From assembly GCA_964636225.1 (NCBI GenBank), contig CAZWQM010000008.1:1-64000 (forward strand): a stretch of 64,000 nt of DNA. The letters are read 5' to 3'. This DNA is from UBA1858 sp964636225 (GTDB lineage: Bacteria > Pseudomonadota > Gammaproteobacteria > UBA4575). Each line of letters starts with the position of its first letter. Within the stretch, counting starts at the first letter, position 1. The translations under genes were made by a program, and so were the position numbers. The notes under the pieces are model-generated. The model was given only the letters and a program-made list of their open reading frames with translations. It was not told the DNA's origin and searched no databases. This document shows, in pieces, positions 8,292 to 16,971 of the stretch.

Positions 8292-9158
8292 TTATTCTAT
8301 GTTTTGCACCTGTTCACGCATTTGTTCGATATTCACTTTCATATCTACCGCCGCCTGTGTTGTCACGATATCGGCCGATTTTGAACTCAGCGTATTTGCT
8401 TCCCTGTTTAGCTCCTGCATGAGAAAGTCCAGGCGACGTCCTACCGGTTTATGACTATTTAACACGTCATCCAGTTCTTTCAGGTGACTATCCAGACGAT
8501 CCAGCTCCTCATCCACATCCAGTTTTTGTGCAATCATTACCAGTTCCTGTTCAACATGGTTGGCATCCAACTCCACTTTCAATTCTTCAATACGTGACAT
8601 TAATTTTGTTCTGATACTCGACATTACTTCTGGACGCCGTTCGCGCACAACGCGTACCAAGTGTTTTAATTCCTGTCCTCTTTGTGCAATTAATTCACGC
8701 ATGCGCTCACCTTCTATTTTTCTATTATCTATCAAAGCATGCAGGGCCTGATCAAATAGCTGTTTTGCAATGCCAACAAGTTCTGTCTGATCGATTTGCA
8801 CCTGTTCAGTAACTCCAGGCCAATTTAGCAACTCGATGGCGTTAGGGATTGCAATCTCGGGCAGTTTTTCTCGCAACGCCTGCGTCTGCGCCAACAGACT
8901 ATCCAGAAGATTATTATTAATTATTAAATTCACATCGGAATCATAGGTTACTTTGAGTCGAAATGTGCAATCCACCTTTCCCCTGCCGAGCAAATTCTGC
9001 ACTTGTTTGCGTAATTCAAACTCCGAAGAACGAAGTTCTTCAGGCAGACGAAAACAGACTTCCAGGTAACGATGATTTATCGAACGAATTTCCCATACAA
9101 AATTACCTATGGGGTAATTCTCATCGATACGCGCAAATGCAGTCATACTCTTAAGCAT
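8292..9158 (-). CDS. yicC: YicC-family endoribonuclease
   Basis: 288 residues matching YicC end to end: MLKSMTAFAR at the start, WEIRSINHRYLEV, and the C-terminal metal-binding stretch with FLMQELNREANTLSSKS, which is highly conserved. YicC proteins are endoribonucleases implicated in turnover of small RNAs such as RyhB in E. coli. The start has GGAG seven bases upstream. It is divergent from rph, as in E. coli, where yicC and rph are also divergent neighbours. Confidence 0.95.
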   Translation of the reverse strand: MLKSMTAFARIDENYPIGNFVWEIRSINHRYLEVCFRLPEELRSSEFELRKQVQNLLGRGKVDCTFRLKVTYDSDVNLIINNNLLDSLLAQTQALREKLPEIAIPNAIELLNWPGVTEQVQIDQTELVGIAKQLFDQALHALIDNRKIEGERMRELIAQRGQELKHLVRVVRERRPEVMSSIRTKLMSRIEELKVELDANHVEQELVMIAQKLDVDEELDRLDSHLKELDDVLNSHKPVGRRLDFLMQELNREANTLSSKSADIVTTQAAVDMKVNIEQMREQVQNIE

Positions 9159-9203
9159 GTTTTCTCCTTGAAATCGAATTAAGATAAATCCTGGTAATTA
9201 TTC

Positions 9204-9231
9204 TTACGGGCCTGGCTAAATTTCGTATAAT
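9204..9231 (+). promoter_or_regulatory. Sigma-70-like promoter of rph
   Basis: TTACGG at 9204-9209 and a perfect TATAAT at 9226-9231, separated by 16 bases, sit about 30 bp before the rph start in the yicC-rph intergenic region. Confidence 0.6.
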
Positions 9232-9259
9232 GCGCGCCTCATATAACACGGAGATATTT

Positions 9260-9973
9260 ATGCGACCCAGTGGCCGTTCCCCGGAGCAGATGCGGAATAT
9301 TCAATTTACTCGTAACTATACCAAGCATGCTGAAGGATCAGTACTGGTTGAGTTTGGTGACACCAAAGTTTTATGCAACGCCACAGTTGAACCACGCGTT
9401 CCTCCCTGGATGCGTGATCAAGGCAAAGGCTGGATCACTGCCGAATACGGCATGTTGCCACGTTCTACCGGTTCACGCATGCGTCGTGAGGCCAGTCAGG
9501 GTGGGCAGGGCGGACGCACACAGGAAATTCAGCGCTTAATCGGTCGGGCTCTGCGTGCCGCAGTGGATTTGCGCATGCTAGGTGAAAATACCATCACCAT
9601 AGATTGCGATGTCCTTCAAGCCGATGGCGGTACACGTACTGCATCAATTAGTGGCGGTTTTGTCGCCTTGCATGATGCCATTCAGGCACTGATTGACGCG
9701 GGCAGCTTGAATCAAAATCCGGTGCAATCTTTTGTGGCTTCTGTTTCTGTGGGAATTTTCCAGCAAACGCCGGTGCTGGATCTTGACTATGCTGAAGATT
9801 CCAGCGCCGATACAGACATGAACATAGTGATGAATGAACAGCAAAAATTCATCGAAGTTCAGGGTACCGCAGAAGGTCACTGTTTTGATGATCAGGAATT
9901 GCAAGGCATGTTAACGCTGGCCAGGTCTGGTATTAACTCGATTATTGAAAAACAAAAACAGTGCCTGGCATGA
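9260..9973 (+). CDS. rph: Ribonuclease PH
   Basis: A 237-residue phosphorolytic 3'-5' exoribonuclease that trims tRNA 3' ends. It opens with MRPSGRSPEQMRNI. The GSRMRREASQGGQGGRTQEIQRLIGRAL region (split here by the conserved Arg residues that bind phosphate and RNA) and the CDVLQADGGTRTASI motif define the family; GTRTASISG forms the phosphate site. The start at 9260 is chosen over an in-frame 9230 start because GGAG lies at 9250-9253. Its stop overlaps the rdgB start by 4 bp (ATGA), so the two are translationally coupled. Confidence 0.97.
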   Translation: MRPSGRSPEQMRNIQFTRNYTKHAEGSVLVEFGDTKVLCNATVEPRVPPWMRDQGKGWITAEYGMLPRSTGSRMRREASQGGQGGRTQEIQRLIGRALRAAVDLRMLGENTITIDCDVLQADGGTRTASISGGFVALHDAIQALIDAGSLNQNPVQSFVASVSVGIFQQTPVLDLDYAEDSSADTDMNIVMNEQQKFIEVQGTAEGHCFDDQELQGMLTLARSGINSIIEKQKQCLA

Positions 9974-10587
9974 GTCCAGTGCAGCAGAAAATTGTCCTGG
10001 CCAGCAGCAACGCCGGCAAATTAATAGAAATTCAAGCGATTTTTCAGGATCAGCCTTACGAACTGGTTGCGCAGAGTGCCTGGCAGGTAAGTGCCGCGGA
10101 TGAAACCGGACTGACTTTTGTTGAAAATGCTTTAATCAAGGCACGTCATGCCTGTGAGCAAACAGGTCTAATGTCGCTGGCAGATGACTCGGGACTGGAA
10201 GTGGATTATCTACACGGTGCACCCGGAATTTATTCTGCACGTTATGCCGGGCAACCCTGTGACAATCAGGCCAATAATAACAAGTTGCTGGAAGAATTAA
10301 AAAGCGTAGCCTGGCCACAACGAACAGCACGCTTTCAGTGTGTCATTGTTTTAATGCGGCATGCTAAAGACCCCACTCCCCTTATTTGTTCAGGTAGCTG
10401 GGAAGGCATCATTGTTGAATCCCAGTCCGGCAGCTATGGCTTTGGTTATGACCCACTCTTTTATGTCCCCACGCAAGGCTGCACTTCCGCTGAATTATTA
10501 CCTGAAATTAAAAACAGTCTAAGTCACCGTGGTCAGGCCTTGCGTGAACTGGCGCAAAAGTTTCCCTCGTTTTTACAGAAGATGTGA
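9970..10587 (+). CDS. rdgB: XTP/dITP diphosphatase RdgB
   Basis: A 205-residue house-cleaning pyrophosphatase that hydrolyses dITP, ITP and XTP to monophosphates. Motifs: LASSNAGKLIEIQ near the start (substrate and phosphate binding), LADDSGLEVDYL (metal-binding aspartates), the YGFGYDPLF block, and SHRGQAL near the end. The ATG at 9970 overlaps the rph stop; an in-frame GTG at 9961 is possible but less likely. rph-rdgB-hemW is a frequent proteobacterial order. Confidence 0.96.
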   Translation: MSPVQQKIVLASSNAGKLIEIQAIFQDQPYELVAQSAWQVSAADETGLTFVENALIKARHACEQTGLMSLADDSGLEVDYLHGAPGIYSARYAGQPCDNQANNNKLLEELKSVAWPQRTARFQCVIVLMRHAKDPTPLICSGSWEGIIVESQSGSYGFGYDPLFYVPTQGCTSAELLPEIKNSLSHRGQALRELAQKFPSFLQKM

Positions 10588-10608
10588 TTAGATGAACCCG
10601 CTGACTCC

Positions 10609-11757
10609 ATGCCGCTGCAGCCTGTAAGCCTGTATATACACTTACCATGGTGTCTGCATAAATGTGCTTATTGTGATTTTAATTCACATGCCACTCGAGC
10701 AAATGAATTTCCGGAAGCCCTTTACACGCAGCAGTTAATCACCGACCTGACTTTGTCTGTCGCTCTGATTCGAGAGCGTAATGTTCGCTCCATCTTCATA
10801 GGCGGTGGCACACCCAGTCTGTTTTCGCCTGAATCCATTAATCGCATACTCTCTGCCTGCCGCACTCAGCTTGAGTTAATGCCCAATTGCGAGATAACGC
10901 TTGAAACGAATCCGGGCACTTTTGAATGCGAAAAATTTTCCGAATTTTTGTCAGCAGGCATTAATCGTCTTTCTGTTGGTGTGCAAAGTTTTAATGATAC
11001 AAGCCTGACGGCACTGGGACGGATTCATAACGCAAATGAAGCACTGGAAGCCATACAAACCGCACATCACATTGGATTTGAAAATATTAACCTGGACTTA
11101 ATGTTTGGGCTGCCATCTCAATCTATGGAAGATGCTGAAAACGATATTCTGATGGCCTGTCGTCAGCCTGTGAATCACATCTCCTACTATCAGCTAACAC
11201 TGGAACCCAACACCGTATTTCATCGCTATCCTCCCACACTGCCGAATGAAGATGAAAGCTGGGAAATTCAGACCAACGCGTTACAAGTACTGGATAAGGC
11301 CGGATTTCGCCGTTACGAAGTCTCAGCCTATGCGCGCGAAGAATCGCGTTGCGTTCATAATACAAATTACTGGCAGTATGGTGATTATCTCGGTATCGGC
11401 GCGGGTGCGCATAGTAAAGTGACAACACAAGATGGTGTTTTGCGCTGCCAACGCACACGCCAGCCTGACAGTTATATTCAGGCCGTGAGCACTCACACGC
11501 ATGTATTAAAACAGCACTTCATTACCGGGGATCAGTTGATTTTTGAATTTATGCTCAACAATCTGCGCCTGGTTGACGGGTTCATGCCTGATACATTTGT
11601 AAAAACCACTGGCCTGTCATGGAACGATGCTGAAAAACGCATCCTCCCTCAAATTGAGGCGGGCCTAATGGAGAAAGCCCATGGGTGTTATCGCGCCAGT
11701 ACACATGGATATCAGTATCTGGATGAGTTGATACAGAGATTTTTACCTCAGAAATAG
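10609..11757 (+). CDS. hemW: HemW, radical-SAM haem chaperone
   Basis: 382 residues. The radical-SAM cluster motif C-x3-C-x2-C is in PWCLHKCAYCDFNSH (about 14-28), followed by IGGGTPSLF (SAM-binding GGTP). The short N terminus before the cysteines and the later NYWQYGDYLGIGAGAHS segment mark HemW, not the true coproporphyrinogen dehydrogenase HemN. HemW proteins bind and transfer haem and are often misnamed HemN. It follows rdgB by 21 bp. The ribosome site is weak. Confidence 0.93.
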   Translation: MPLQPVSLYIHLPWCLHKCAYCDFNSHATRANEFPEALYTQQLITDLTLSVALIRERNVRSIFIGGGTPSLFSPESINRILSACRTQLELMPNCEITLETNPGTFECEKFSEFLSAGINRLSVGVQSFNDTSLTALGRIHNANEALEAIQTAHHIGFENINLDLMFGLPSQSMEDAENDILMACRQPVNHISYYQLTLEPNTVFHRYPPTLPNEDESWEIQTNALQVLDKAGFRRYEVSAYAREESRCVHNTNYWQYGDYLGIGAGAHSKVTTQDGVLRCQRTRQPDSYIQAVSTHTHVLKQHFITGDQLIFEFMLNNLRLVDGFMPDTFVKTTGLSWNDAEKRILPQIEAGLMEKAHGCYRASTHGYQYLDELIQRFLPQK

Positions 11758-11770
11758 CACTAACAAATAC

Positions 11771-11793
11771 AATGTTCAGGAAGCCTGGACATT
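11771..11793. repeat. Inverted repeat after hemW
   Basis: AATGTTCAGG (11771-11780) pairs with CCTGGACATT (11784-11793) over 10 positions, one of them a G-U wobble, around a 3-nt loop. It begins 13 bp after the hemW stop. There is no T run on the plus strand, so it may be a weak terminator or an mRNA 3' end. Confidence 0.45.
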
Positions 11794-11984
11794 GAGGAAT
11801 TCCGTGACCTGACACAGAACGCTGTTGACCTCTGATCGGCATAACTTACCGCACATCGTTTGGTTTGTTTAGCTATTATCAAAAATAAATTTTTCAATTT
11901 GTACGCAAATAAACCACAACTTAACTACGATTGTTCAAGCAAATATTTCAAATATTGGCGGAATTTCTTTAAATTTAAGGCGTG

Positions 11985-12197
11985 TTATGCACAGAAATAA
12001 ATCAGCGCAAAATCATGTATATACATCGCAGGATAATTACCTCATATATTCTTATGTCTTATATATATTTATATATATTTCAATAAGTTAAAATTTTGCT
12101 TGAATTTTATACGATTTAACAAAGTACTAATGAACCTCGAGAAATACACCTGATTTAAAACTTTATTCACAGTTTTATCCACAGATTTTGTGGATAA
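11985..12197. other. DnaA-box cluster in AT-rich intergenic region (origin-like)
   Basis: The 585-bp stretch between hemW and rpmE has no gene I can support. It is very AT-rich, with a TATATATTTATATATATTT block near 12060-12085. Four sites match the DnaA box TTATNCACA exactly: TTATGCACA 11985-11993, TTATTCACA 12163-12171, TTATCCACA 12175-12183, and the inverted TGTGGATAA 12189-12197. The last two form a palindromic pair with a 5-bp centre. The arrangement could be a replication origin, a DnaA-titrating or reactivating site, or a DnaA-controlled promoter region for rpmE. The sequence alone does not decide. Confidence 0.65.
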
Positions 12198-12342
12198 CTT
12201 ACGAACCTTAAATCCGTCAACGACTTAGCGCATTTACTCAATGTTTACATTAACTGTCAGCACTATATTTGATTAATTGAGGACTTGCCAAAAAGTGCGG
12301 GCATGGATTATAGTTCTGCCTCAATTTTTCAGGCCAGAAGTG

Positions 12343-12549
12343 ATGAAACTCGAGATTCACCCAGAATATAAAGCCGTTTCGGTTAGCTGTAGTTGTGGTA
12401 ACTCCTTTGAGACTCAATCAACCTACACGAACGACGCTATGAGCATCGATGTATGCGCTAAATGTCACCCGTTCTACACAGGTAAACAGAAAATTCTGGA
12501 TACTGCTGGCCAGGTTGATAAATTCCGTCGCCGCTACGGTAAAAAATAG
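12343..12549 (+). CDS. rpmE: 50S ribosomal protein L31 (zinc-binding type)
   Basis: A 68-residue ribosomal protein. The start MKLEIHPEYK and the CSCGNSF, then CAKCHPFYTGKQK motifs identify the long, cysteine-containing (C+) L31 that binds zinc. It ends in RRRYGKK. An in-frame GTG 66 bp upstream would add an extension without homology, so I chose the ATG at 12343. The gene is often next to priA; here priA is 6 kb away, and both share the same upstream DnaA-box module. Confidence 0.96.
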   Translation: MKLEIHPEYKAVSVSCSCGNSFETQSTYTNDAMSIDVCAKCHPFYTGKQKILDTAGQVDKFRRRYGKK

Positions 12550-12709
12550 TTTTAAATCTAATCGCTATCTGAATTTTTCGTTCATCTTTGATCTTCTGCG
12601 CAGCTTCATTCGGAACTGCACGTACAAAACCTCGTCTACATTAAAACCAGCAAACTGTTTTTATGGTGTGCTGCTACAATTATTAGACCAATTTTAAGAT
12701 GAGCTTGAA

Positions 12710-14158
12710 ATGAATAAGTTTTATTCCCTACTCGTAATTATTGTAGTCGTCTATCTGGGTGGCTGCGCCTCGAATCCTGTCACTGGTAAACAGGATTTTG
12801 TCCTCATGTCTGAAGAACAGGAGATCAATCTAGGTCGTCAGGCTCATCAGCAAATTCTCAAACAGTATTCGGTTTATGAAGACCCAGCTTTACAGGAGTA
12901 TGTTAGCAACATAGTGGAAGAACTGTCTTCCAAGAGTCATCGCGATCAGCTTCTTTTTCATGCCACCGTGCTGGACAGTCCAGAAGTGAATGCTTTTGCT
13001 TTACCCGGCGGTTATGTCTATATCACTCGCGGCATTATGGCGTACATGAACTCTGAAGCCGAACTGGCCGGCGTGCTCGGTCATGAAATCGGCCATGTCA
13101 CGGCAAGGCATGGTGTACGCCAGCAAAGTGCTTCAACTGTCACCGGAGTGTTGGCCGCAGTGATTGGTGCCGCCTCCGGCGTGCATGGTGTCAGTGATGC
13201 CGCAAATGTTGCCGGTACTGCATTATTACGTGGTTACGGTCGAGAACACGAGCTGGAAGCCGACCGTCTGGGCGCAGAATATCTGGCCAAAGTCGGATAC
13301 GACCCTGAAGAAATGATTAAAGTCGTCGGCATTCTAAAGTCACAGGAAGATTTTGATAAACAGATTGCCAATGAAGAAGGTCGAGAACCACGTGCCTATC
13401 ACGGAACATTTTCCACCCACCCCTCGAATGACCTTCGCTTACAGGAAGTGATTCGTGCAGCCAATAAATTTCGTTCGAAAAACAATCGCGATAGTGATGG
13501 AAAGTTTCTTCAACTCACCGATGGAATGACATTGGGTTCCAGCGAAAAAGATGGCGTTATTCGTAATAACAAGTTTTATCACAAGAATCTGGATATAACC
13601 ATCACGTTTCCGGACGGCTGGAGAATTGACAACCTACCAGACCGACTGATTGCATCAAATAAGACTAAAGATGCAGTTATGCAGGTTTCTTTACGTGACC
13701 TGAACAAACGACAAACACCTAAAGAATTCATACAGGACCAGTTTGGAGAAAAACTAAGCAGCGAGCAGGAAATTACCACAGACTCATTTAAGGGCTACTC
13801 GGCTATCACCAAAACAAAAACACCTTTTGGTAACCAGGACACACGGATTGCTGCCATATTTAAAGACAAACAGGTTTACCAGTTTCTGGCCGCAGCCAAA
13901 GATCCGACTTTGCTGAAAAAATTTGATAAAGACTTTTTAGCCATAGTAAAAAGTTTACGCAAACTGAAAGATAGTGAAAAAAAACTGGCTGAAGCGCGAA
14001 AAATTAAATTAATCACGGCCAAGAAAGGTGATACTTTTGCCGAACTGGCTAAATCTTCACCGCTCGCTTTATATCCGGAAGAGCAATTGCGCTTGCTGAA
14101 TGGCATGTACCCGACAGGCGAACCCACGCCTGGTCAGCTGATAAAAATTGTCAAATAA
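12710..14158 (+). CDS. Lipoprotein M48-family metalloprotease (BepA-like)
   Basis: 482 residues. A signal peptide ends in the lipobox LGGC (Cys about 19). The M48 protease domain has the zinc motif HEIGHVTARHG and a downstream Glu in EHELEADRLGAEYL. E. coli BepA (outer-membrane quality control) is the nearest functional analogue, but the C terminus here lacks obvious TPR repeats and ends in a LysM-like region (ITAKKGDTFAELAKSS to PTPGQLIKIVK). This suggests peptidoglycan contact. The cellular site is likely the periplasmic face of a membrane. Exact substrate unknown. Confidence 0.87.
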   Translation: MNKFYSLLVIIVVVYLGGCASNPVTGKQDFVLMSEEQEINLGRQAHQQILKQYSVYEDPALQEYVSNIVEELSSKSHRDQLLFHATVLDSPEVNAFALPGGYVYITRGIMAYMNSEAELAGVLGHEIGHVTARHGVRQQSASTVTGVLAAVIGAASGVHGVSDAANVAGTALLRGYGREHELEADRLGAEYLAKVGYDPEEMIKVVGILKSQEDFDKQIANEEGREPRAYHGTFSTHPSNDLRLQEVIRAANKFRSKNNRDSDGKFLQLTDGMTLGSSEKDGVIRNNKFYHKNLDITITFPDGWRIDNLPDRLIASNKTKDAVMQVSLRDLNKRQTPKEFIQDQFGEKLSSEQEITTDSFKGYSAITKTKTPFGNQDTRIAAIFKDKQVYQFLAAAKDPTLLKKFDKDFLAIVKSLRKLKDSEKKLAEARKIKLITAKKGDTFAELAKSSPLALYPEEQLRLLNGMYPTGEPTPGQLIKIVK

Positions 14159-14240
14159 TAAAAACTAGACAGCTATTAACAAAACGCATCTGCAGTGAAT
14201 GTTTGTGACATTCACTGTTGTGCCATTTATTATCACCAGC

Positions 14241-15134
14241 ATGACAAAACCCACCGCTTATCTAATAGATTCGAGTATTTATATATTTCGCGCCTGGTTT
14301 ACACTGCCCGACACATTAACTAACCATCGTGGAGAGCCTGTTAATGCGGTCTATGGCTTCATCGATTTTGTGGGGACATTTCTAGAAGAGACACAAACCA
14401 AACATGTGTCATTTGCTTTTGACCAGAGTCTTACCAGTTCATTTAGAAACTCAATCTATCCTCCTTACAAAGCGAACCGGGAACCGGCACCGGATGAACT
14501 CAAGCGACAATTTGAGTTCTGTCGACGCTTCATACAAGCAGCGGGGTTTCCTTTACTCAGCAGTGATCGCTACGAAGCCGATGATCTGCTGGGCACTGCC
14601 GCAGCACATGCCCGTGCGGATGGACACAGTGTGACGATACTAAGTGCAGATAAGGATTTGGCTCAGTTGATTGAAGACGGCGACACATTGTGGGATTACG
14701 CCAGAGATCGACGATTTAATCCGAAAAAAGTTAAAGAACATTTTGGTGTTCGTCCGGATCAGATTGCAGATCAGTTGGCGCTAGCCGGAGATAAAGTCGA
14801 CAATATTCCTGGCGTACCCGGCGTTGGTATGACCACGGCCGCCAGATTACTCAGCAAATTTGAGACCATCGAAAACTTGCTGGATAATATCGGCGCCATT
14901 AGTGAAATGAAGATTCGCGGGGCAAAACGAATCCAATCCCTGGTCGATGAACATCAGGAAATGATTCGCTTGTGCAAAAAACTCACTGAAATCAAATGCG
15001 ACGCGGAATCCCTTCACGGGGATTACACACTCTCACGTGGTCCATGCGACTATGCGGACCTTGATGAACTGTTCAACGAAATTGGTTTTGGCAATATACG
15101 CCGCGAAAAATGGAAACGCCTGATGGCAAATTAA
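14241..15134 (+). CDS. Stand-alone 5'-3' exonuclease (PolA N-domain paralogue)
   Basis: 297 residues homologous to the 5' nuclease domain of DNA polymerase I. Metal-binding acidic motifs are intact: YLIDSSIYIFR (N-terminal Asp), RYEADDLLGT, and SADKDLAQLI. The helix-3-turn-helix appears as GDKVDNIPGVPGVGMTTAARLL. It is not E. coli Xni, which is shorter and lacks some acidic residues. A complete polA with its own 5' nuclease domain lies at 38.9-41.6 kb, so this is an extra flap/RNA-primer nuclease. The ATG at 14241 is preferred to an upstream in-frame start because MTKPTAYLIDSS matches the family. It is convergent with hemH, 5 bp apart. Confidence 0.9.
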   Translation: MTKPTAYLIDSSIYIFRAWFTLPDTLTNHRGEPVNAVYGFIDFVGTFLEETQTKHVSFAFDQSLTSSFRNSIYPPYKANREPAPDELKRQFEFCRRFIQAAGFPLLSSDRYEADDLLGTAAAHARADGHSVTILSADKDLAQLIEDGDTLWDYARDRRFNPKKVKEHFGVRPDQIADQLALAGDKVDNIPGVPGVGMTTAARLLSKFETIENLLDNIGAISEMKIRGAKRIQSLVDEHQEMIRLCKKLTEIKCDAESLHGDYTLSRGPCDYADLDELFNEIGFGNIRREKWKRLMAN

Positions 15135-15139
15135 TCCTT

Positions 15140-16246
15140 CTACTGAGCCGCACCAAGTTTTATCGCCCATTGCTGGGTCCGATCCTTTTCCTGCTGAATC
15201 TGGGACAGCTCTGAACTAGTGATATTATTCCAACCCTGCATATGTTTGATTGCTATTTTATAAATAGCTTGAATATGCTCAGGACTATCATTTAATGCGG
15301 GGATATATTGAAATTGTTCACCACCCGCCTGGATAAATATTTCACGATTGAGCATGTCAATTTCTTCCAGTGTTTCAACACAGTCTGCGGAAAACCCTGG
15401 GCAAAATACATCCACCGACTTAATGTTATCTTTAGGCATGGCTTCCAGCGTTTTATCTGTATACGGCTGCAGCCACTCTTCCCGACCAAATCGCGACTGA
15501 AAGGTTATTTTCCATTGAGATTCATGCAGATCAAGTGCTTTAGCAATCAAGCGTGCAGTTTTGTTACACTGGCAATAGTAAGGATCGCCTGCAAGTAAAT
15601 ATCTTTTGGGAAGGCCGTGAAAAGAAAACAGCAATACCTGGCTTCGAGTATGCTTCTGCCAATAGCGTTTAATCTGATTGGCACAAGCATGTATGTAGTT
15701 TTCATCATCCGAATATTGATTGACGAATCTTAATTCGGGTATCCAGCGCAGCTTTGAAAAAACTTTACCGAGCGCATCAAAAGTAGAACCCGTAGTCGAC
15801 CCGGAATACTGCGGGTATAAAGGTAACACCACCAGACGAGTGACATTTTTATTCTGAAGTGCTTGTAGCGCGGACTCTATTGATGGCTTGCCATAACGCA
15901 TAGCAAATTCCACTTCTATATTTTTCAGTTCATATGCGTCCAGCATATTTCTCAAGGCATTCATTTGAGCCCGTGTATGCAACATTAATGGTGAACCTTG
16001 ATCCGTCCAGATTTTTGCATATGTCGCTGCACTTTTACGTGGTCTTATTCTTAGTATTACCAGATGCAGCACTAGCCACCATAGCGGACCTGGAAATTCT
16101 ACCACGCGCGGATCCCATAAAAACTCTGCAAGATATTTTCTCAATGCTGAAGGCGTTGCAGCTTCCGGAGTACCCAGATTGGTAATTAAAATACCCAGTT
16201 TTTCTGGAGTGGCGTGATTGAAATTGGTTCTACCTTGAAACTTCAT
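15140..16246 (-). CDS. hemH: Ferrochelatase
   Basis: A 368-residue enzyme inserting Fe(II) into protoporphyrin IX, the last haem step. Motifs: LGILITNLGTPEAATPSALRK near the N terminus, the catalytic-histidine block LLFSFHGLPKRYLLAGDPY (about 205-223), and VFCPGFSADCVETLEEI, where the second-half Glu residues line the metal path. The length is normal with a modest C-terminal extension. An 8-bp inverted repeat lies just upstream. Other haem genes in the window are hemW, hemC, hemD and hemX. Confidence 0.96.
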   Translation of the reverse strand: MKFQGRTNFNHATPEKLGILITNLGTPEAATPSALRKYLAEFLWDPRVVEFPGPLWWLVLHLVILRIRPRKSAATYAKIWTDQGSPLMLHTRAQMNALRNMLDAYELKNIEVEFAMRYGKPSIESALQALQNKNVTRLVVLPLYPQYSGSTTGSTFDALGKVFSKLRWIPELRFVNQYSDDENYIHACANQIKRYWQKHTRSQVLLFSFHGLPKRYLLAGDPYYCQCNKTARLIAKALDLHESQWKITFQSRFGREEWLQPYTDKTLEAMPKDNIKSVDVFCPGFSADCVETLEEIDMLNREIFIQAGGEQFQYIPALNDSPEHIQAIYKIAIKHMQGWNNITSSELSQIQQEKDRTQQWAIKLGAAQ

Positions 16247-16259
16247 AATTTAGTCAGTT

Positions 16260-16287
16260 TTGTATGCATATTCTATTAAGCATACAA
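16260..16287. repeat. Inverted repeat upstream of hemH
   Basis: TTGTATGC (16260-16267) and GCATACAA (16280-16287), perfect 8-bp arms around 12 bases, lie 14 bp before the hemH start and after the HNH gene. This could be an operator for hemH or a weak terminator; no T run supports termination. Confidence 0.45.
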
Positions 16288-16299
16288 CGACTGGCGGAA

Positions 16300-16890
16300 T
16301 TACGGAAACTTTATCAAACGCTGGTGTAAAGGACTAGTGCGGGGGAAATGTGCTAACAGAAATTTCATCTGGTCCGCCATTACGCGGCGACCCTGTAAAT
16401 AAATATATTCTGCATGCGTAGGAACAAAAGGCACGGCCAGCAATTGCATATGGGCCTGTTCGGGTGTGTAGTTTGCTTTTTGATTATTACAACGTTTGCA
16501 AGCGGTAACCACATTTCTCCAGTTATCTTCCCCGCCCTGGCTGATAGGAGTGACGTGGTCACGTGACAAGTCACGACTTGCAAAGCACTCACCACAATAC
16601 ATACACAAGTGAGCATCACGTTTAAACAGAGTGTGGTTGTTTAGCGGAGGAACGTAACCATCATGCAGCATCTTGTTATTGCCATAAGTAGCAATGATTG
16701 AACTGACCTCTATTGTACTATGTAGACCCGTTTTGGAGTTAACACCACCGTGCACGACATATAGCACTTCGCCACAGGAATAGGCGACTTGCCGGGAATA
16801 GTACAGACGGGTGGCATCCTGGTAATTAATCCATTCCAGCGGCATGCCTGAGACATCTGTACGTAATACTTGTTGCCAAAGTGATTGCAA
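16300..16890 (-). CDS. HNH-family endonuclease domain protein
   Basis: 196 residues. The HNH zinc-finger nuclease is complete: CMYCGE and CKRCNNQK supply the metal-binding cysteines, and between them LSRDHVTPISQGGEDNWRNVV holds the catalytic His and the structural Asn. The N-terminal 80 residues and the C-terminal tail (HAEYIYLQGRRVMADQM) match a widespread proteobacterial housekeeping HNH family often found in conserved chromosomal neighbourhoods, not in mobile elements. Substrate and role are unknown. There are no restriction or phage genes near it. Confidence 0.88.
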   Translation of the reverse strand: MQSLWQQVLRTDVSGMPLEWINYQDATRLYYSRQVAYSCGEVLYVVHGGVNSKTGLHSTIEVSSIIATYGNNKMLHDGYVPPLNNHTLFKRDAHLCMYCGECFASRDLSRDHVTPISQGGEDNWRNVVTACKRCNNQKANYTPEQAHMQLLAVPFVPTHAEYIYLQGRRVMADQMKFLLAHFPRTSPLHQRLIKFP

Positions 16891-16971
16891 AAGACTGACC
16901 CCACTTTAGAAAGTTGACAGCTACTCTAACGATAGTCTTGGTTTCAGGCAAGTACCACAGAATGATAATTA

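Noticed and set aside
12244..12269. TTTACA ... TATATT as an rpmE promoter
   Set aside because: The spacer is only 14 bases, too short for a normal sigma-70 promoter.
16300..16890. HNH gene as part of a restriction, phage or intron-type mobile element
   Set aside because: Neighbours are housekeeping genes, there are no flanking repeats, and the family is a widespread chromosomal one.
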